Shown in pieces: positions 7,814-18,087 of a stretch of DNA of 64,000 nt; position 1 is the first letter of the stretch, and each line of letters begins with the position of its first letter. Below the pieces are notes generated by a model. That model made no database searches and was not told where the DNA came from. It saw only the letters and a program-made list of their open reading frames with translations. The translations under genes and the position numbers were made by a program. The stretch is from positions 1 through 64,000 of the forward strand of contig PEBW01000004.1 of NCBI GenBank assembly GCA_003050565.1, written 5' to 3'. This DNA comes from Brockia lithotrophica. GTDB lineage: Bacteria; Bacillota; Bacilli; Thermicanales; DSM-22653.

Positions 7814-10273
7814 GTGGTCACCGTCGTTCGCGGAGAGGACGCACGCCGTAGGATTGAACCCAAGGACCTGCCCTGCGAATCTACGTTCGACGTCGCCCCC
7901 CTCGAGGGGATTATCGGCCAGGAACGGGCGGCGGAGGCCCTCGCCCTCGGTCTCGAGATCCGCGCCGAGGGGTTCCACGTGTTCGTCGCGGGCTTTCCGG
8001 GGACGGGGAGGACGACCGCCGTGCACAGCTTTGTCGAGCGCCTCGCGCGTTCGCGTCCGGTTCCGCGCGATTGGTGCTACGTGTACAACTTTCGCGATCC
8101 TCAACGCCCCAAGGCCCTCTCCCTTCCCCCGGGCGAAGGTCGACGTCTCGCCCACCGCCTCGAGGACGTGGTGGCCTTCCTCCGGCGGGAGCTTCCCCGG
8201 GCTTTCGAGGGCGAGGAGTTCCAAAACCGCCAAAAGGAAATCGTCTCCCGCTTTGAGGACGAGCGCCGTCGCCTCTTGGAGGGGCTCAACCGCCGGGCCC
8301 TCGTGCAGGGGTTTCTCGTGCAGATCGGCCCCGACGGCCTCTACATCGTCCCTCACCGGGGTGGGGAACCCCTCCCGGAAGCGGAACTGAACGCGATGGG
8401 GGAGGAGGAACGGAACGAACTCTTCGCACGCCGACGCCGGGTGGAGGAGGACTTGGCCCAGACCTTTCGGGAGATCCAACAGCGGGAACGGGAGATGCGG
8501 GAGGCCCTTCGCAGCCTGGAACGCACCGTCGGCGAGCACATCGTCCAAAGCGCGTTTTCCGAACTCTTCGAAGTATACGCCGCGGAAAGGGAGGTCCTGC
8601 GCTACTTAGAAGAAGTCCGGGAGGACGTCCTCGAACATTTCCCGCTCTTCCTCAAAGGCCCCGAGCGGCCGCTCCCCTTTCTTCCCGCGGAAGATCCCCT
8701 CCGCCGCTACGCCGTGAACGTGTTCGTGGACCACTCGGAAACGGACGGAGCTCCCGTCGTCGTGGAGCGAAACCCGACCTTTCCCAACCTCATCGGTCGG
8801 ATCGAGCGCGAAGCGGTTCTTGGGATCTTGCGCACGGACTTCACGCTGCTTAGGGCCGGATCGCTCCACAGGGCGAACGGCGGGTACCTCATCTTGCCGG
8901 CCGCCGACCTCCTTCGCGCCCCGTTTGCGTGGGACGGACTCAAGCGCGCCCTGCGCGAACGCTCCGTAGTCGTAGAAGACGTGGGCGAAACCTACGGGAT
9001 CGTCACCTCCCGCAGCCTCGCTCCCGAACCCATCCCCCTCGACCTCAAGGTGATCCTCGTCGGCGATCCGTACGTGTACTTCCTCCTCTACCACTTCGAC
9101 CCCGACTTTCGCGAGCTCTTTAAGGTGAAGGCGGAGTTCGGGACGTCGATGCCTTACACGGAGGCCAACGTCCGAAACTTCGTCGCCTTCCTTCGCACCC
9201 TCGTGGACAAAGAAAGCCTCCTGCACCTCGATGCTTCTGCCGTGGCCGCAGTTCTCGAGTACGCCATGCGCCTGGCCGAAGATCGGGAAAAGATCTCCAC
9301 GCGATTTGCCGACCTTGCGGATGTCGTCCGCGAGGCGCACGCCTACGCCGCGCGCGCGCACGCCGAGCGCATCTCCCGCGAACACGTCGTCCGCGCCCTC
9401 GAGGCGCGCATCTACCGCAGCGCCCTCGTGCGCGACCTCATCTACGAGCTCATCGCCGCCGGGACGCTCCGCGTTGCCGTTTCCGGGGCGGAGGTCGGCG
9501 TGGTAAACGGGATTGCCGTGAGCACCGTAGGAGACCTCACCTTCGGCCGACCGCAGAGGATCAGCGTTTCCGTGAGCGCCGGACGCGAGGGGATTCTCGA
9601 CATCGAGCGGGAGGCTCGGCTCGGCGGCCGGATTCACACGAAAGGGGTCCTCATCCTGGGAGGGTACTTACGGGCGACGTACGAGCGGGAAGCGCCGCTT
9701 TCCCTCGCGGCGCAAATCGTCTTCGAACAAAGTTACGACCCCATCGACGGCGACAGCGCTTCTCTCGCGGAACTCGTAGCCCTTCTCTCCGCCCTTGCCG
9801 GGATTCCCGTGCGCCAGGACCTCGCCGTCACGGGGTCGGTGGACCAAAAAGGAAACGTGCAGGCGGTAGGCGGGGTGAACGAAAAAATCGAGGGCTTTTA
9901 CGACGTCGCCCGTGCCTTGGGCTGGACGAAAACCCAGGGTGTGGTAATTCCGCGCGCGAATCTCCGCAATCTCATGCTTCGAGAAGACGTCGTGCAGGCG
10001 ATCGAGGCGGGAGAATTCTCCGTCTACGCCGTAGAACGTGTGGACGAAGCTCTGGAACTCCTCTTGGGTGTCCCCGCGGGTGCGCGCGACGAAGCGGGGG
10101 AGTTTCCGCCCGATAGCGTACACGGCCGGGTGAGCGCGACGCTCAAGCGCTTTCAGGCGATGCTCCGAGGTACGCCTCCCGTTGCCGCCGTACGCCCGCC
10201 GGAAGCTCCCCAGGAAGCGGAAGCCAAGCTTCCCCCGGACCCCTTTCCCCGCGGAGGAGGGTCCGGGTCGTAG
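7814..10273 (+). CDS. Lon-related ATP-dependent protease (COG1067 type)
   Basis: The 819-residue product has an AAA+ P-loop near residues 60-68 (GFPGTGRTT), a long charged helical region (about 120-270), and a C-terminal S16 protease domain with the Ser-Lys dyad at about S648 (DGDSAS) and K691 (NEKIEG). The GQERAAEAL motif before the P-loop and the length fit the Lon-related family rather than LonA or LonB. Its substrates in bacteria are poorly known. I chose GTG 7814 because AAGGAGG lies seven bases upstream and the protein then starts close to the conserved region; the frame is open further upstream. Confidence 0.9.
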   Translation: MVTVVRGEDARRRIEPKDLPCESTFDVAPLEGIIGQERAAEALALGLEIRAEGFHVFVAGFPGTGRTTAVHSFVERLARSRPVPRDWCYVYNFRDPQRPKALSLPPGEGRRLAHRLEDVVAFLRRELPRAFEGEEFQNRQKEIVSRFEDERRRLLEGLNRRALVQGFLVQIGPDGLYIVPHRGGEPLPEAELNAMGEEERNELFARRRRVEEDLAQTFREIQQREREMREALRSLERTVGEHIVQSAFSELFEVYAAEREVLRYLEEVREDVLEHFPLFLKGPERPLPFLPAEDPLRRYAVNVFVDHSETDGAPVVVERNPTFPNLIGRIEREAVLGILRTDFTLLRAGSLHRANGGYLILPAADLLRAPFAWDGLKRALRERSVVVEDVGETYGIVTSRSLAPEPIPLDLKVILVGDPYVYFLLYHFDPDFRELFKVKAEFGTSMPYTEANVRNFVAFLRTLVDKESLLHLDASAVAAVLEYAMRLAEDREKISTRFADLADVVREAHAYAARAHAERISREHVVRALEARIYRSALVRDLIYELIAAGTLRVAVSGAEVGVVNGIAVSTVGDLTFGRPQRISVSVSAGREGILDIEREARLGGRIHTKGVLILGGYLRATYEREAPLSLAAQIVFEQSYDPIDGDSASLAELVALLSALAGIPVRQDLAVTGSVDQKGNVQAVGGVNEKIEGFYDVARALGWTKTQGVVIPRANLRNLMLREDVVQAIEAGEFSVYAVERVDEALELLLGVPAGARDEAGEFPPDSVHGRVSATLKRFQAMLRGTPPVAAVRPPEAPQEAEAKLPPDPFPRGGGSGS

Positions 10274-10339
10274 GAAGTTCGCGCGGCCTTTCTCCGCCGC
10301 ACGCCGATTCGGTTTCGCCGAAGGGCGGGAAATCCGACC

Positions 10340-11497
10340 ATGGGGAAGACCTTTCGCCGACTCGTCGTGGTAGGGCTCGTCGCCTTGGCTTGGATTTGGC
10401 TTCAAAGCCATCCCATCCATCTCGACCCCGAGGAACTCTGGACGAAAGTGCGCGAGGCGCTTTCCCCCTTCACCGAACGCCTTCCCGTGCACGCGCCGAT
10501 AGCCCCCGAACCCTCCGTAGGGAACGGGGGAGTCGTCTCTTCTGAGTCCCACCCGCCTGCGGACGGTTCGGGAGGTCCTTCGGGCGAATCCGAGGTGCGC
10601 CTTTCCGGGGCTACCTCGCTCCGCCTCGGGCTTTCGGCAGATGAGGCTTCGGCGCTCCTCGGTTCCCCCACCTGGCGCGGGGCATCGCCGCAAGGAGAAG
10701 ATTGGTGGGTGTATGAAAAGGGCGGGCGTCTCTACGCCGTGCTCGCCTTCCGCGACGGTGTGCTGGTAGACGCCTTTAGTACTTCGCCGAATTGGACGCT
10801 GGGGAAGTACCGCGCAGGACAGAAGTTCCCGGACGATACCGTTCCGCAGACGATAGAAGTGCGCCTGGACGCGGGCGCAAAGGCGCAGTTCTCCCAGGAG
10901 CGTCTCAAGGAAGGGATCGTCCTCCTGCCCGGGGGCGGTCGCGGGGAGCTCGTCCGCGTCTACGTCGACCGCTTTCGCGAAAACCTCGTCGTCGCCGTAC
11001 GCCTGAGCGACGTACGCCACGTCTTGCGTGCCCGCGCGTTTCCCGTGGAGTTTTCCTACGTCGGAAGCCTCCCCCCGTGGCTGGACGAGGAAGTTCCTCC
11101 GGAGGCGGAAGAGCAGTCGGCGCGCACCGGCGAGCGTCTCATGCACCGCCTCATAAACGATTTTCGCGCCGATCTGGGTCTACGGACGCTTACGTGGGAC
11201 GCCGCCGTCGCCCGCGTCGCGCTGGGCCACAGCCAGGACATGGCGACGCATCACTTCTTCGCCCACGTTTCTCCCACGACGGGGCTGGACGTAGCCGGGC
11301 GGATGAAGGCGGCCGGGATCCCCTTTCGCGTGGTCGGGGAAAACCTCGCCACGGGTTTTGCCGACGTCCTGGAGGCGCACGTGGGACTTTTGAACTCCGA
11401 GGGGCATCGGAAAAACTTGCTCGGTGCGGACTTCACGCGCGACGGCGTGGGCATCGTGAACCCCTACGTTACAGTCGTGTTTTACCGTCCCCTGTGA
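10340..11497 (+). CDS. Secreted/membrane CAP-domain protein (YlbC/YkwD-like)
   Basis: The product has an N-terminal hydrophobic segment (about 8-21) acting as signal or anchor, a Ser/Pro/Gly-rich linker, a CAP-associated domain (about 95-230) and a C-terminal CAP/SCP domain with HSQDMATHHFFAHVSP and the GENLA motif. Bacillales proteins with this order (YlbC, YkwD) are exported and tied to the cell surface or spore; their activity is unknown. Start ATG 10340. Its 3' end overlaps the convergent O-antigen-ligase-like gene by 29 bp. Confidence 0.88.
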   Translation: MGKTFRRLVVVGLVALAWIWLQSHPIHLDPEELWTKVREALSPFTERLPVHAPIAPEPSVGNGGVVSSESHPPADGSGGPSGESEVRLSGATSLRLGLSADEASALLGSPTWRGASPQGEDWWVYEKGGRLYAVLAFRDGVLVDAFSTSPNWTLGKYRAGQKFPDDTVPQTIEVRLDAGAKAQFSQERLKEGIVLLPGGGRGELVRVYVDRFRENLVVAVRLSDVRHVLRARAFPVEFSYVGSLPPWLDEEVPPEAEEQSARTGERLMHRLINDFRADLGLRTLTWDAAVARVALGHSQDMATHHFFAHVSPTTGLDVAGRMKAAGIPFRVVGENLATGFADVLEAHVGLLNSEGHRKNLLGADFTRDGVGIVNPYVTVVFYRPL

Positions 11498-12827
11498 GGA
11501 CGGCCTCGCCGTAGGGAGGGGCGGATGCCGCCCAGGTCGTCCAAAGGCTTCGCCGCACGGGATGGGCTTCGGCGATGAGGGAGCTTTGAACGGCGACCAC
11601 GAGGAGGGCCACCTGCGGCGAAAAGAGGGGGAAATCGACAAGGCCGTGGACGAGAAGGGCGAAGAAGAACGCCGCGGCCGGCTTTCCCCAGGGGTGGTTC
11701 CGACGGAGGAGTTCTCCGGGGACGCTCAGGAAGAGGTAAAACGCAGGTGCCAGGAGGAGCAGGCCTAGGACGCCGCTGTCCACGAGAAGGCTGAGGACGA
11801 GGTTGTGGGCGTGCGGCAGGGGGAGAGTTTCCCCAAAGATCTCGGGGGGGACCTTGGCAAACGAGGCGAGTCCGTGGCCGGTCCAGGGCGCCTCGCGAAA
11901 GAGTTGGAGACCTTTTCGCCAGATTTCGCCGCGCTCCGCCCACGAATCTTTCCAAAGGGAGAAGCGCGGAATTGCGGACGTGAGGAGCCAGGGCGCGGAA
12001 AAGAGGGTGACCCCGATGTGCGTGAGGGGCGTGGCGTGGAGCTTTTTCACGAGCTTCACTTCGGGCTGCCTTTCCGTCAAGTCGCCTGCGGCAAAGAGGA
12101 CGGCGTAGAGGACTAACCCCGCCACAAACCCGATAAATCCTCCCCGCGAGCCGGTGAGAAGGAGGGCGACGGCGTAGAGGAAGAGCTCTCCGGTGTAGAA
12201 AAGGCGGAGACGGGTGGACGCGCTTCGTTCGATGAGACCCGCGCCGAGGAAGAGGAAAAAGGCGAAAAACACGGCTGCGAAGTTGGGATTTTCGAACGTC
12301 CCGCTGGCGCGGAAATCCGCGCCGCCCCGCCACGGATACCACCCGAGGAGGGCGAGGACGTCCCCCCAACGGTTGAGAAAGAAGGATTCGGCCACCGCTA
12401 GAACGGCGGTCGGTACGCCGAGGTGGTAGGCGGCGGAGAGCGTGCGGTCGGTCTCTTCGGCGTGCACCTCGGGGGAACGGAGGTCGATACGGACGAATAC
12501 CCAGAGGGAAAACGCGGCGTACAAAAGCGGGAACACGCTGTACAGCAAGCTCTGCGGATCCTTCTGCACCGTGGCTACGGCGAGGTTCCAAAGGCCGAAG
12601 GCTGCCAGGCTACCGCTCCACCAGAGGATCGGATGCCTTCCTAGGTGTCCGGAAAAGAGCATCGCGGAAAGGGCGTGTCCGTCGCTCCTCCGCAGGGTGC
12701 GGACGAGGTCCTGTACCGCGTAGGCGAGAAGGACCACGACGAAGTAGGGCACGTACAGGGCGAGGAGGGCCGCTTCCCGTGTGCCCAACGTGATCCATCG
12801 GTTCTTTCGTTCTTTCTGTCTGTACAT
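11469..12827 (-). CDS. O-antigen ligase-like polytopic membrane protein
   Basis: The 452-residue product has about 10-12 hydrophobic helices and a large loop holding GTFENPNF and GHGLASF, the layout of the Wzy_C/O-antigen ligase superfamily (RGEIWRKGLQLF... before GHG). In Gram-positive spore formers such proteins are often single genes of unknown acceptor, acting on surface glycans. ATG 12827 has a GGGGG site upstream. The 3' ends of this gene and the CAP gene overlap head-on, with no room for a terminator between them. Confidence 0.82.
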   Translation of the reverse strand: MYRQKERKNRWITLGTREAALLALYVPYFVVVLLAYAVQDLVRTLRRSDGHALSAMLFSGHLGRHPILWWSGSLAAFGLWNLAVATVQKDPQSLLYSVFPLLYAAFSLWVFVRIDLRSPEVHAEETDRTLSAAYHLGVPTAVLAVAESFFLNRWGDVLALLGWYPWRGGADFRASGTFENPNFAAVFFAFFLFLGAGLIERSASTRLRLFYTGELFLYAVALLLTGSRGGFIGFVAGLVLYAVLFAAGDLTERQPEVKLVKKLHATPLTHIGVTLFSAPWLLTSAIPRFSLWKDSWAERGEIWRKGLQLFREAPWTGHGLASFAKVPPEIFGETLPLPHAHNLVLSLLVDSGVLGLLLLAPAFYLFLSVPGELLRRNHPWGKPAAAFFFALLVHGLVDFPLFSPQVALLVVAVQSSLIAEAHPVRRSLWTTWAASAPPYGEAVLTGDGKTRL

Positions 12828-13285
12828 CCTCGGGATGACCCCCTTGATCTCCGTCCACGAGGAGTGTTCCCCTTTTTCCGATCCGTACCGCTTTCCATCG
12901 TAGCCGAACGGCCCGGCTAGGGCATGACACTTTGGTAAGGTTTACCAGATGCGGGGGCTCCAACTCGTCATGTTCACGGGAGCACACACGTACGTATATA
13001 TTCGCCTCCTTTCCCGGGAGCTCCTCCTAGCCCCTTCTGCACGCGGGAAATTTTTCTTCCCTTCGGGCACAAAAAGATCGGGCACAAAAAGACGCCGGCA
13101 CCGGATCTCGCACCTTAGGGCTGCTTCGTTTCCGACCTGACCCGGTTCGGTACTCCATCCGTGCCGACGCAGACATTATTATACATCGACTACACGAGAG
13201 TTGGCAACACCCCGTGCCTTCCTCTGAAACGCCCTGCATTCCATGGGGGTGCCGAGGCCGTCCGGTGTGGGGTAGGTGTGAGGAA
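12828..13285. other. 458-bp intergenic region with operator-like dyad and short direct repeat
   Basis: No credible gene is seen. It holds a near-perfect dyad, TGGTAA-GGT-TTACCA at 12933-12947, placed upstream of the O-antigen-ligase-like gene, and a 15-base direct repeat (TCGGGCACAAAAAGA, twice around 13063-13092). The promoters of both flanking genes must lie here, but no -35/-10 pair is convincing. Confidence 0.5.
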
Positions 13286-13876
13286 ATGGCGGGTTCGCGG
13301 GTCGTACGCCTGCTCGTCGCGTTGGGGATCTTGGGATTCGGGCTGGGCGTGGTGTGGGGGTTGTACCTCGATCCGCCGACGCTCGCCACCGTGGTGCACG
13401 CCTTGGGGGAACGCGATGCCTCTCCTTCCGGAAATCCCGCTTCTTGCTTGGGACGAACGGCGGCGGTCCTCCTGGGGGAGACCCTCCTTTTGGCTTGGGT
13501 AGGAGCTTCCGTTCTTTTGGCTCCCTTGCTCGGGTTGTACTTCGTCGGGTACGCCGCCCGTCTCGGTTTTACCTTGGCCTTTCTCTACCGGACGGGTCTT
13601 TTGCACAAGAGCGACGTCTTCTTTCTTTTCGGCCTGCACGGACTTTCCCTCGTGGCGCTCGCCTTTGGCCTCGCCTTTACCGCACGGTTTGCTTCCTTTC
13701 TCGTACGCAACCGCCTCCTACGGTACCGCGATCCCCTGCGCCCCGAGCTTCTTCGGTACGGACTCGCGTGGACGGGGGTTTTCGTCTTCCGCCTCCTTCT
13801 CTGGTGGGCGATTCCTCAGCTCTTCTCGTTTTCCGCTCCTTCGTCTTTGGCAGTACCCACCGGTTTTGCGGTATGA
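13286..13876 (+). CDS. spoIIM: Stage II sporulation protein M-like membrane protein
   Basis: A 196-residue protein with about five membrane helices, sitting directly upstream of fur as spoIIM does in Bacillus subtilis. SpoIIM acts with SpoIID and SpoIIP in forespore engulfment, where it anchors the peptidoglycan hydrolases in the membrane. Sequence identity is weak by eye; the call rests on size, helix pattern (including the GYAARLGFTLAFLYRTG region) and position. I chose ATG 13286; the longer frame from 13214 adds unconserved residues. The site upstream (GAGG) is close to the start. Confidence 0.68.
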   Translation: MAGSRVVRLLVALGILGFGLGVVWGLYLDPPTLATVVHALGERDASPSGNPASCLGRTAAVLLGETLLLAWVGASVLLAPLLGLYFVGYAARLGFTLAFLYRTGLLHKSDVFFLFGLHGLSLVALAFGLAFTARFASFLVRNRLLRYRDPLRPELLRYGLAWTGVFVFRLLLWWAIPQLFSFSAPSSLAVPTGFAV

Positions 13877-13954
13877 TGAACACAAGCCAAGGAGCCACCC
13901 GTCGGGAAGCACCTTCTCGCCGGCCGAAGTTGCGGGTGCGCCGGGGTTTTTGGC

Positions 13955-13984
13955 ATTTATCAAGAAGGTACATCCTTGGTACAA
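13955..13984 (+). promoter_or_regulatory. Possible fur promoter
   Basis: TACAAT at 13979-13984 sits 17 bases downstream of TTATCA (about 13956-13961), a four-of-six -35 match. It lies 35 bases before the fur start. A second possible -10, TATGAT at 13872-13877, overlaps the spoIIM stop codon. Confidence 0.45.
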
Positions 13985-14018
13985 TGGGCCTGAGATGGTG
14001 CCGTAGGGGGAACCTCCC

Positions 14019-14534
14019 TTGTTGGAAGACAGGATCGAGCGGATCCGACAGATTTTGCAAGCGCACAACTACAAAATGACGCCGCAGCGGGAAGCCACGG
14101 TGCGGATCCTCTTGGAACACGAAGACCGCCATCTGAGCGCGGAGGAGATCTTCTTACTCCTCAAGGAACGCGTCCCGGACATCGGTCTTGCCACCGTGTA
14201 TCGAACGCTCGAACTTCTGAGCGATCTGGAGATCGTGTACAAAGTGAACTTCGGGGACGGGGTGACGCGTTACGACTTCCGCAAGGAGGGGATGGCGCGT
14301 CACCACCACCACCTGCAGTGCATCCGCTGCGGGAAGGTCGAGGAGATTCACGAGAACCTACTCGCCGACGTGGAAAGAGTCGTAGAAGAACGCTACGGCT
14401 TCAAGGTTCTCGACCACAGGCTCACGTTTCTCGGGATTTGCCGCGAATGTCTCGCACGCGAAAAGGAAGTAGAGAAAGGTACGTCGGGCGGAACCCCCGA
14501 AACCGCTCCCTCACGCGAGAGGGATGAGCGGTAG
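14019..14534 (+). CDS. fur: Fur family metal-dependent repressor
   Basis: A winged-helix DNA-binding N-terminus (TPQREATVRILLE, ATVYRTLELL) is followed by a metal-binding half with the HHHH cluster and two CxxC pairs (CIRC, CREC) that hold the structural zinc. This is the set found in Fur, PerR and Zur; position between spoIIM and xerD is that of fur in Bacillus, which favours the iron regulator. A TTG start (14019) is preceded by TAGGGGG. The last ~25 residues are a charged tail absent from most relatives. Confidence 0.88.
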   Translation: MLEDRIERIRQILQAHNYKMTPQREATVRILLEHEDRHLSAEEIFLLLKERVPDIGLATVYRTLELLSDLEIVYKVNFGDGVTRYDFRKEGMARHHHHLQCIRCGKVEEIHENLLADVERVVEERYGFKVLDHRLTFLGICRECLAREKEVEKGTSGGTPETAPSRERDER

Positions 14535-14579
14535 CCGCCGGAAACCCTCCGCGGTTCGGTAAAACCTTGGAAAAAGGCG

Positions 14580-14585
14580 TATAAT
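14580..14585 (+). promoter_or_regulatory. -10 box upstream of ald
   Basis: A perfect TATAAT lies 112 bases before the ald start, leaving a leader of about 105 bases. No clear -35 is seen at 16-18 bases, so an activator or another sigma factor may be involved. Confidence 0.45.
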
Positions 14586-14697
14586 GATGCCGAGGTGGAC
14601 CACCTCGGTCGTTTTTTATCGCGCTTGGCAAAGTCCCCGTCGAGAGTCGACCGAAGGGCCGCCGCACAACCACCACAACCCGAGGAGGCAACGAAGG

Positions 14698-15816
14698 ATG
14701 ATCGTCGGCGTACCGAGGGAAATAAAACCCGGCGAGAACCGCGTGGCGATCACGCCTGCAGGTGTCCACGCGCTTCACACGATGGGGCACAAGGTGCTCG
14801 TGGAGCGAGGGGCAGGGGAGGGAAGCGGGATCGCCGACGACGAATTTCGCGCCGCCGGTGCGGAAATCGTCCCGACTCCCGAGGACGTCTGGAATCGGGC
14901 GGACCTCGTCCTCAAGGTCAAAGAGCCCCTTCCCGAAGAATTTCGGCATTTCCGGGAAGGTCTGGTCCTCTTTACGTACCTCCACCTCGCTGCGGCGCCG
15001 GACCTCGCGCGCGCGCTTCTGGAAAGGCGGGTAACGGCGATCGCCTACGAGACCGTACAGCTTGCCAACGGTGCCCTCCCCCTCCTTCAGCCCATGAGCG
15101 AGGTCGCGGGTCGCCTCTCCGTGCAGATCGGCGCGCAATTCCTCCAAAAGACGTACGGAGGCTCGGGGGTGCTCCTGAGCGGAATTCCGGGGGTTGCTCC
15201 GGGGAAAGTCGTGATTCTCGGAGGAGGTACCGTGGGAACGAATGCGGCAAAAATCGCCGCAGGGTTGGGGGCGGAAGTCGTCATCTTCGAGGTCAACGCG
15301 GACCGGCTGCGCACCTTGGACGATCTCTTCGGCCCGCGGGTGCGCGTGCTCATGTCGAACCCGTGGTCGATCGGGCAAGAAGTGACGGGAGCGGATCTCG
15401 TCGTCGGTGCAGTCCTCATCCCCGGAGCGAAGGCCCCCGTCCTCGTCACGGAAGACGTGGTGCGGGCCATGCGCCCGGGATCGGTGATCGTGGACGTCGC
15501 CGTAGACCAGGGGGGGTCGATCGCGACGGTGGACCGCGTGACGACCCACGACAATCCCGTGTACGAGCGTTTCGGCGTCCTCCACTACGCCGTGGCGAAT
15601 ATCCCGGGCGCGGTACCTCGCACGTCTACCTGGGGGCTCGTAAACGCCACCCTGCCTTACGTGCAAAAGCTCCTGTCCGCTCCCCTAGCCGAAGTCCTTC
15701 GGCGCGACCCCGCTCTGCGCAAAGGGCTTAACACGCATGCCGGCTACGTCACGCACGAGGCGGTCGCTCGTTCTTTGGGCCTTTCGTACCGCTCGCCGGA
15801 GGAGCTCATCGCCTGA
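14698..15816 (+). CDS. ald: Alanine dehydrogenase
   Basis: NAD-dependent interconversion of L-alanine with pyruvate and ammonia. The 372-residue length matches the family. Visible motifs are the N-terminal [18 protein letters not shown], the catalytic-region FTYLHLAA, the nucleotide-binding [15 protein letters not shown] and AVDQGGS. In spore formers Ald feeds alanine into metabolism during sporulation and outgrowth. In Bacillus subtilis ald is elsewhere, so its place between fur and xerD is a local rearrangement. ATG 14698 with GAGGAGG upstream; xerD follows 18 bp later. Confidence 0.95.
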   Translation: MIVGVPREIKPGENRVAITPAGVHALHTMGHKVLVERGAGEGSGIADDEFRAAGAEIVPTPEDVWNRADLVLKVKEPLPEEFRHFREGLVLFTYLHLAAAPDLARALLERRVTAIAYETVQLANGALPLLQPMSEVAGRLSVQIGAQFLQKTYGGSGVLLSGIPGVAPGKVVILGGGTVGTNAAKIAAGLGAEVVIFEVNADRLRTLDDLFGPRVRVLMSNPWSIGQEVTGADLVVGAVLIPGAKAPVLVTEDVVRAMRPGSVIVDVAVDQGGSIATVDRVTTHDNPVYERFGVLHYAVANIPGAVPRTSTWGLVNATLPYVQKLLSAPLAEVLRRDPALRKGLNTHAGYVTHEAVARSLGLSYRSPEELIA

Positions 15817-15834
15817 GGTGGGAGGGACGCGACC

Positions 15835-16776
15835 GTGGATCCCCTGCGCGCGGTTTCCGAGGAGCGGGAAGCCTTCCTCCTCTTCCTCCGTCTGGAACGC
15901 GGGCGCGCGGAGCACACGGTGCGCGCGTACGCGTCCGACCTCGAGGACTTCGCCCGCTGGCTCTCTTCTCGCGAGTTCCGACCCCGGTCGAGGGACGCTT
16001 CTCCGCGGGAGGTATGGCGGGAAACCGTGGCCGCCTATCTCGAGTCCCTCTCCGAACGTGGGGTTCGGCCCGCGACCGCCAAGCGCCGGATCGCCGCGCT
16101 CCGCGCCTTTACCCGGTACCTAGAAGAGAACGGCCGGCTTCCGGGGGACGTCCTGCGGGAGGTACGCGGTCCCAAGCGCGACGTCGGGCTGCCCCGGGTA
16201 CTCGCCGAGTCGGAAGTGCTCGCCCTTCTCGAGTCCGTTCGCGGTTCGGATCCCCTCTCGCTTCGCGACCGCGCACTTTTCGAACTCCTGTACGGTTCGG
16301 GCCTCCGCGTCTCCGAACTCGTGGGGCTTACGTTTTCCGCCATTCACTGGGAGGGGGAGTTTTTGCGCTTTATCGGCAAGGGAGACAGGGAACGCGTCGT
16401 CCCCTTCGGGCGCGCCGCCGCCGAGGCCCTTCGCCGCTACCTGGAATTCGGGCGACCCGCCCTCGCCGCCCGCGGGCGGAAGGCGGGGGAACGGTCGGCA
16501 GACCGCGTGTTCTTGAACGCTCGCGGACGCCCCCTCACGCGGCAAGGATTCTGGAAGATCCTCAGAGAACGGGCCCGTGCCGCGGGAATCGCGAAAGCGC
16601 TTTCTCCCCACACCTTGCGCCATTCGTTTGCTACGCACCTCCTCGCCCGGGGGGCGGACCTTCGCGTGGTGCAGGAACTCCTCGGGCACGCGGACGTCCG
16701 CACGACGCAGGTCTACACGCACGTCGTACGGGAAGCCGCGTGGGAGGTCTTCCGGCGCGCGCACCCGCGCGCGTGA
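15835..16776 (+). CDS. xerD: Tyrosine recombinase XerD/XerC
   Basis: Chromosome dimer resolution at dif. An N-terminal SAM-like core-binding domain (about 1-95) is followed by the catalytic domain with Arg in GSGLRVSEL, Lys in [10 protein letters not shown], HxxR in [11 protein letters not shown], His in [10 protein letters not shown] and the Tyr nucleophile in VYTHV. All active-site residues are present at 313 residues. Position between fur/ald and deoB is that of xerD in Bacillus. GTG 15835 follows GGGAGGG. Confidence 0.92.
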   Translation: MDPLRAVSEEREAFLLFLRLERGRAEHTVRAYASDLEDFARWLSSREFRPRSRDASPREVWRETVAAYLESLSERGVRPATAKRRIAALRAFTRYLEENGRLPGDVLREVRGPKRDVGLPRVLAESEVLALLESVRGSDPLSLRDRALFELLYGSGLRVSELVGLTFSAIHWEGEFLRFIGKGDRERVVPFGRAAAEALRRYLEFGRPALAARGRKAGERSADRVFLNARGRPLTRQGFWKILRERARAAGIAKALSPHTLRHSFATHLLARGADLRVVQELLGHADVRTTQVYTHVVREAAWEVFRRAHPRA

Positions 16777-16874
16777 CGGCGCACCCGAAGCGTCTCGGGG
16801 CGACGGGAAACCCGGCGACGTGCGGTTCACCTTCGGAAGCTCCCCTCGACCTTGTCCTCTCAGGAGGTAGGGCG

Positions 16875-18062
16875 ATGCCGCAACCCGTATTTTCTCGCAC
16901 AATCGTCGTCGTCTTGGACAGCGTAGGCATCGGTGCCCTCCCGGACGCCGAAAGGTACGGAGACGCGGGAGCAAACACCCTGGGCCATCTCGCCGCGCGC
17001 CGCGGCCTCGCGCTTCCTCACCTCGCCTCTCTCGGTCTGGGGAACATCGCCCCCCTTGCGACCGTCCCTCCCACAGAGCGGCCGCGGGCCTTTTTTGCCA
17101 AGATGGCCGAACGTTCTGTGGGGAAGGACACGCTCACCGGGCACTGGGAACTCATGGGGCTTTGGGTGCGTCGAGCCTTCCGCACGTTTCCTCACGGTTT
17201 TCCCGAGGAGCTCATCCGGCGGTTTGTCGAGGCCACGGGGCGGAACGTCCTCGGCAACAAGGTGGCCTCCGGCACGGCGATCATCGAAGAGCTGGGCGAA
17301 GAGCACATGCGGACGGGGGCGTGGATCGTCTACACCTCGGCGGACAGTGTCTTTCAAATTGCGGCGCACGAAGGGGTCGTCCCCCTCGAGGATCTTTACC
17401 GCGCCTGCGAAGTCGCACGGCGCCTTACCCTCGAAGAACCGTACCTCGTAGGGCGCGTCATCGCCCGCCCCTTTCGGGGAAAACCGGGAGGCTTCGTCCG
17501 TACGGCAAACCGCCGCGACTACGCCGTGGAGCCCTTTGCCCCCACGCTTCTCGATGCTCTTCGGGATGCGGGATGGGACGTTTGGGCTGTGGGGAAAATC
17601 GAAGACATCTTCGCTGGGCGGGGGATTACCCGCTCGTGGCGTACGGGCTCCAACGAAGAGGGAGTCGAAATCACCCTCGCTCGCCTTGAAGAAGACTTCA
17701 CGGGCCTCTTGTTTGTAAACCTCGTGGACTTCGATTCGCGATACGGACACCGCCGCGATCCGGAAGGGTACGCGCGGGCGCTGGAGGCTTTCGACGCCCG
17801 CGTTCCGGATCTCCTCTCCCGCCTTCGGTCGGGTGACCTCCTCGTGATCACGGCGGACCACGGAAACGACCCCTACCACGTAGGAACCGACCACACGCGG
17901 GAGTACGTGCCGCTCCTAGCGGTTGTGGCGGATCGGGGGGAGGGTCGATCTTTGGGCGTGCGGGAGACGTTTGCCGACCTTGCGGCAACGCTTGCGGAAA
18001 ACTTTCACCTCGGGTGGCGGCCGGAAGTCGGCACGAGCTTCCTCCCCGAACTCGTGCGCTAG
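16875..18062 (+). CDS. deoB: Phosphopentomutase
   Basis: Interconverts ribose-1- and ribose-5-phosphate (and deoxy forms) in nucleoside breakdown. The 395-residue product has the alkaline-phosphatase-superfamily metal sites: [11 protein letters not shown] at the N-terminus, LTGHWELMG, and [20 protein letters not shown] near the C-terminus. Length matches Drm of Bacillus (394). ATG 16875 with AGGAGG. It is followed 25 bp later by pdp, forming a nucleoside catabolism pair. Confidence 0.95.
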   Translation: MPQPVFSRTIVVVLDSVGIGALPDAERYGDAGANTLGHLAARRGLALPHLASLGLGNIAPLATVPPTERPRAFFAKMAERSVGKDTLTGHWELMGLWVRRAFRTFPHGFPEELIRRFVEATGRNVLGNKVASGTAIIEELGEEHMRTGAWIVYTSADSVFQIAAHEGVVPLEDLYRACEVARRLTLEEPYLVGRVIARPFRGKPGGFVRTANRRDYAVEPFAPTLLDALRDAGWDVWAVGKIEDIFAGRGITRSWRTGSNEEGVEITLARLEEDFTGLLFVNLVDFDSRYGHRRDPEGYARALEAFDARVPDLLSRLRSGDLLVITADHGNDPYHVGTDHTREYVPLLAVVADRGEGRSLGVRETFADLAATLAENFHLGWRPEVGTSFLPELVR

Positions 18063-18087
18063 TTCGACGCAAAGGAGCGATGGACCT

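Noticed and set aside
16014-16874. Longer N-terminus for deoB reaching back to 16014
   Set aside because: The upstream part overlaps xerD in another frame and reads as Arg-rich shadow sequence; the AGGAGG site and family length fix the start at 16875.
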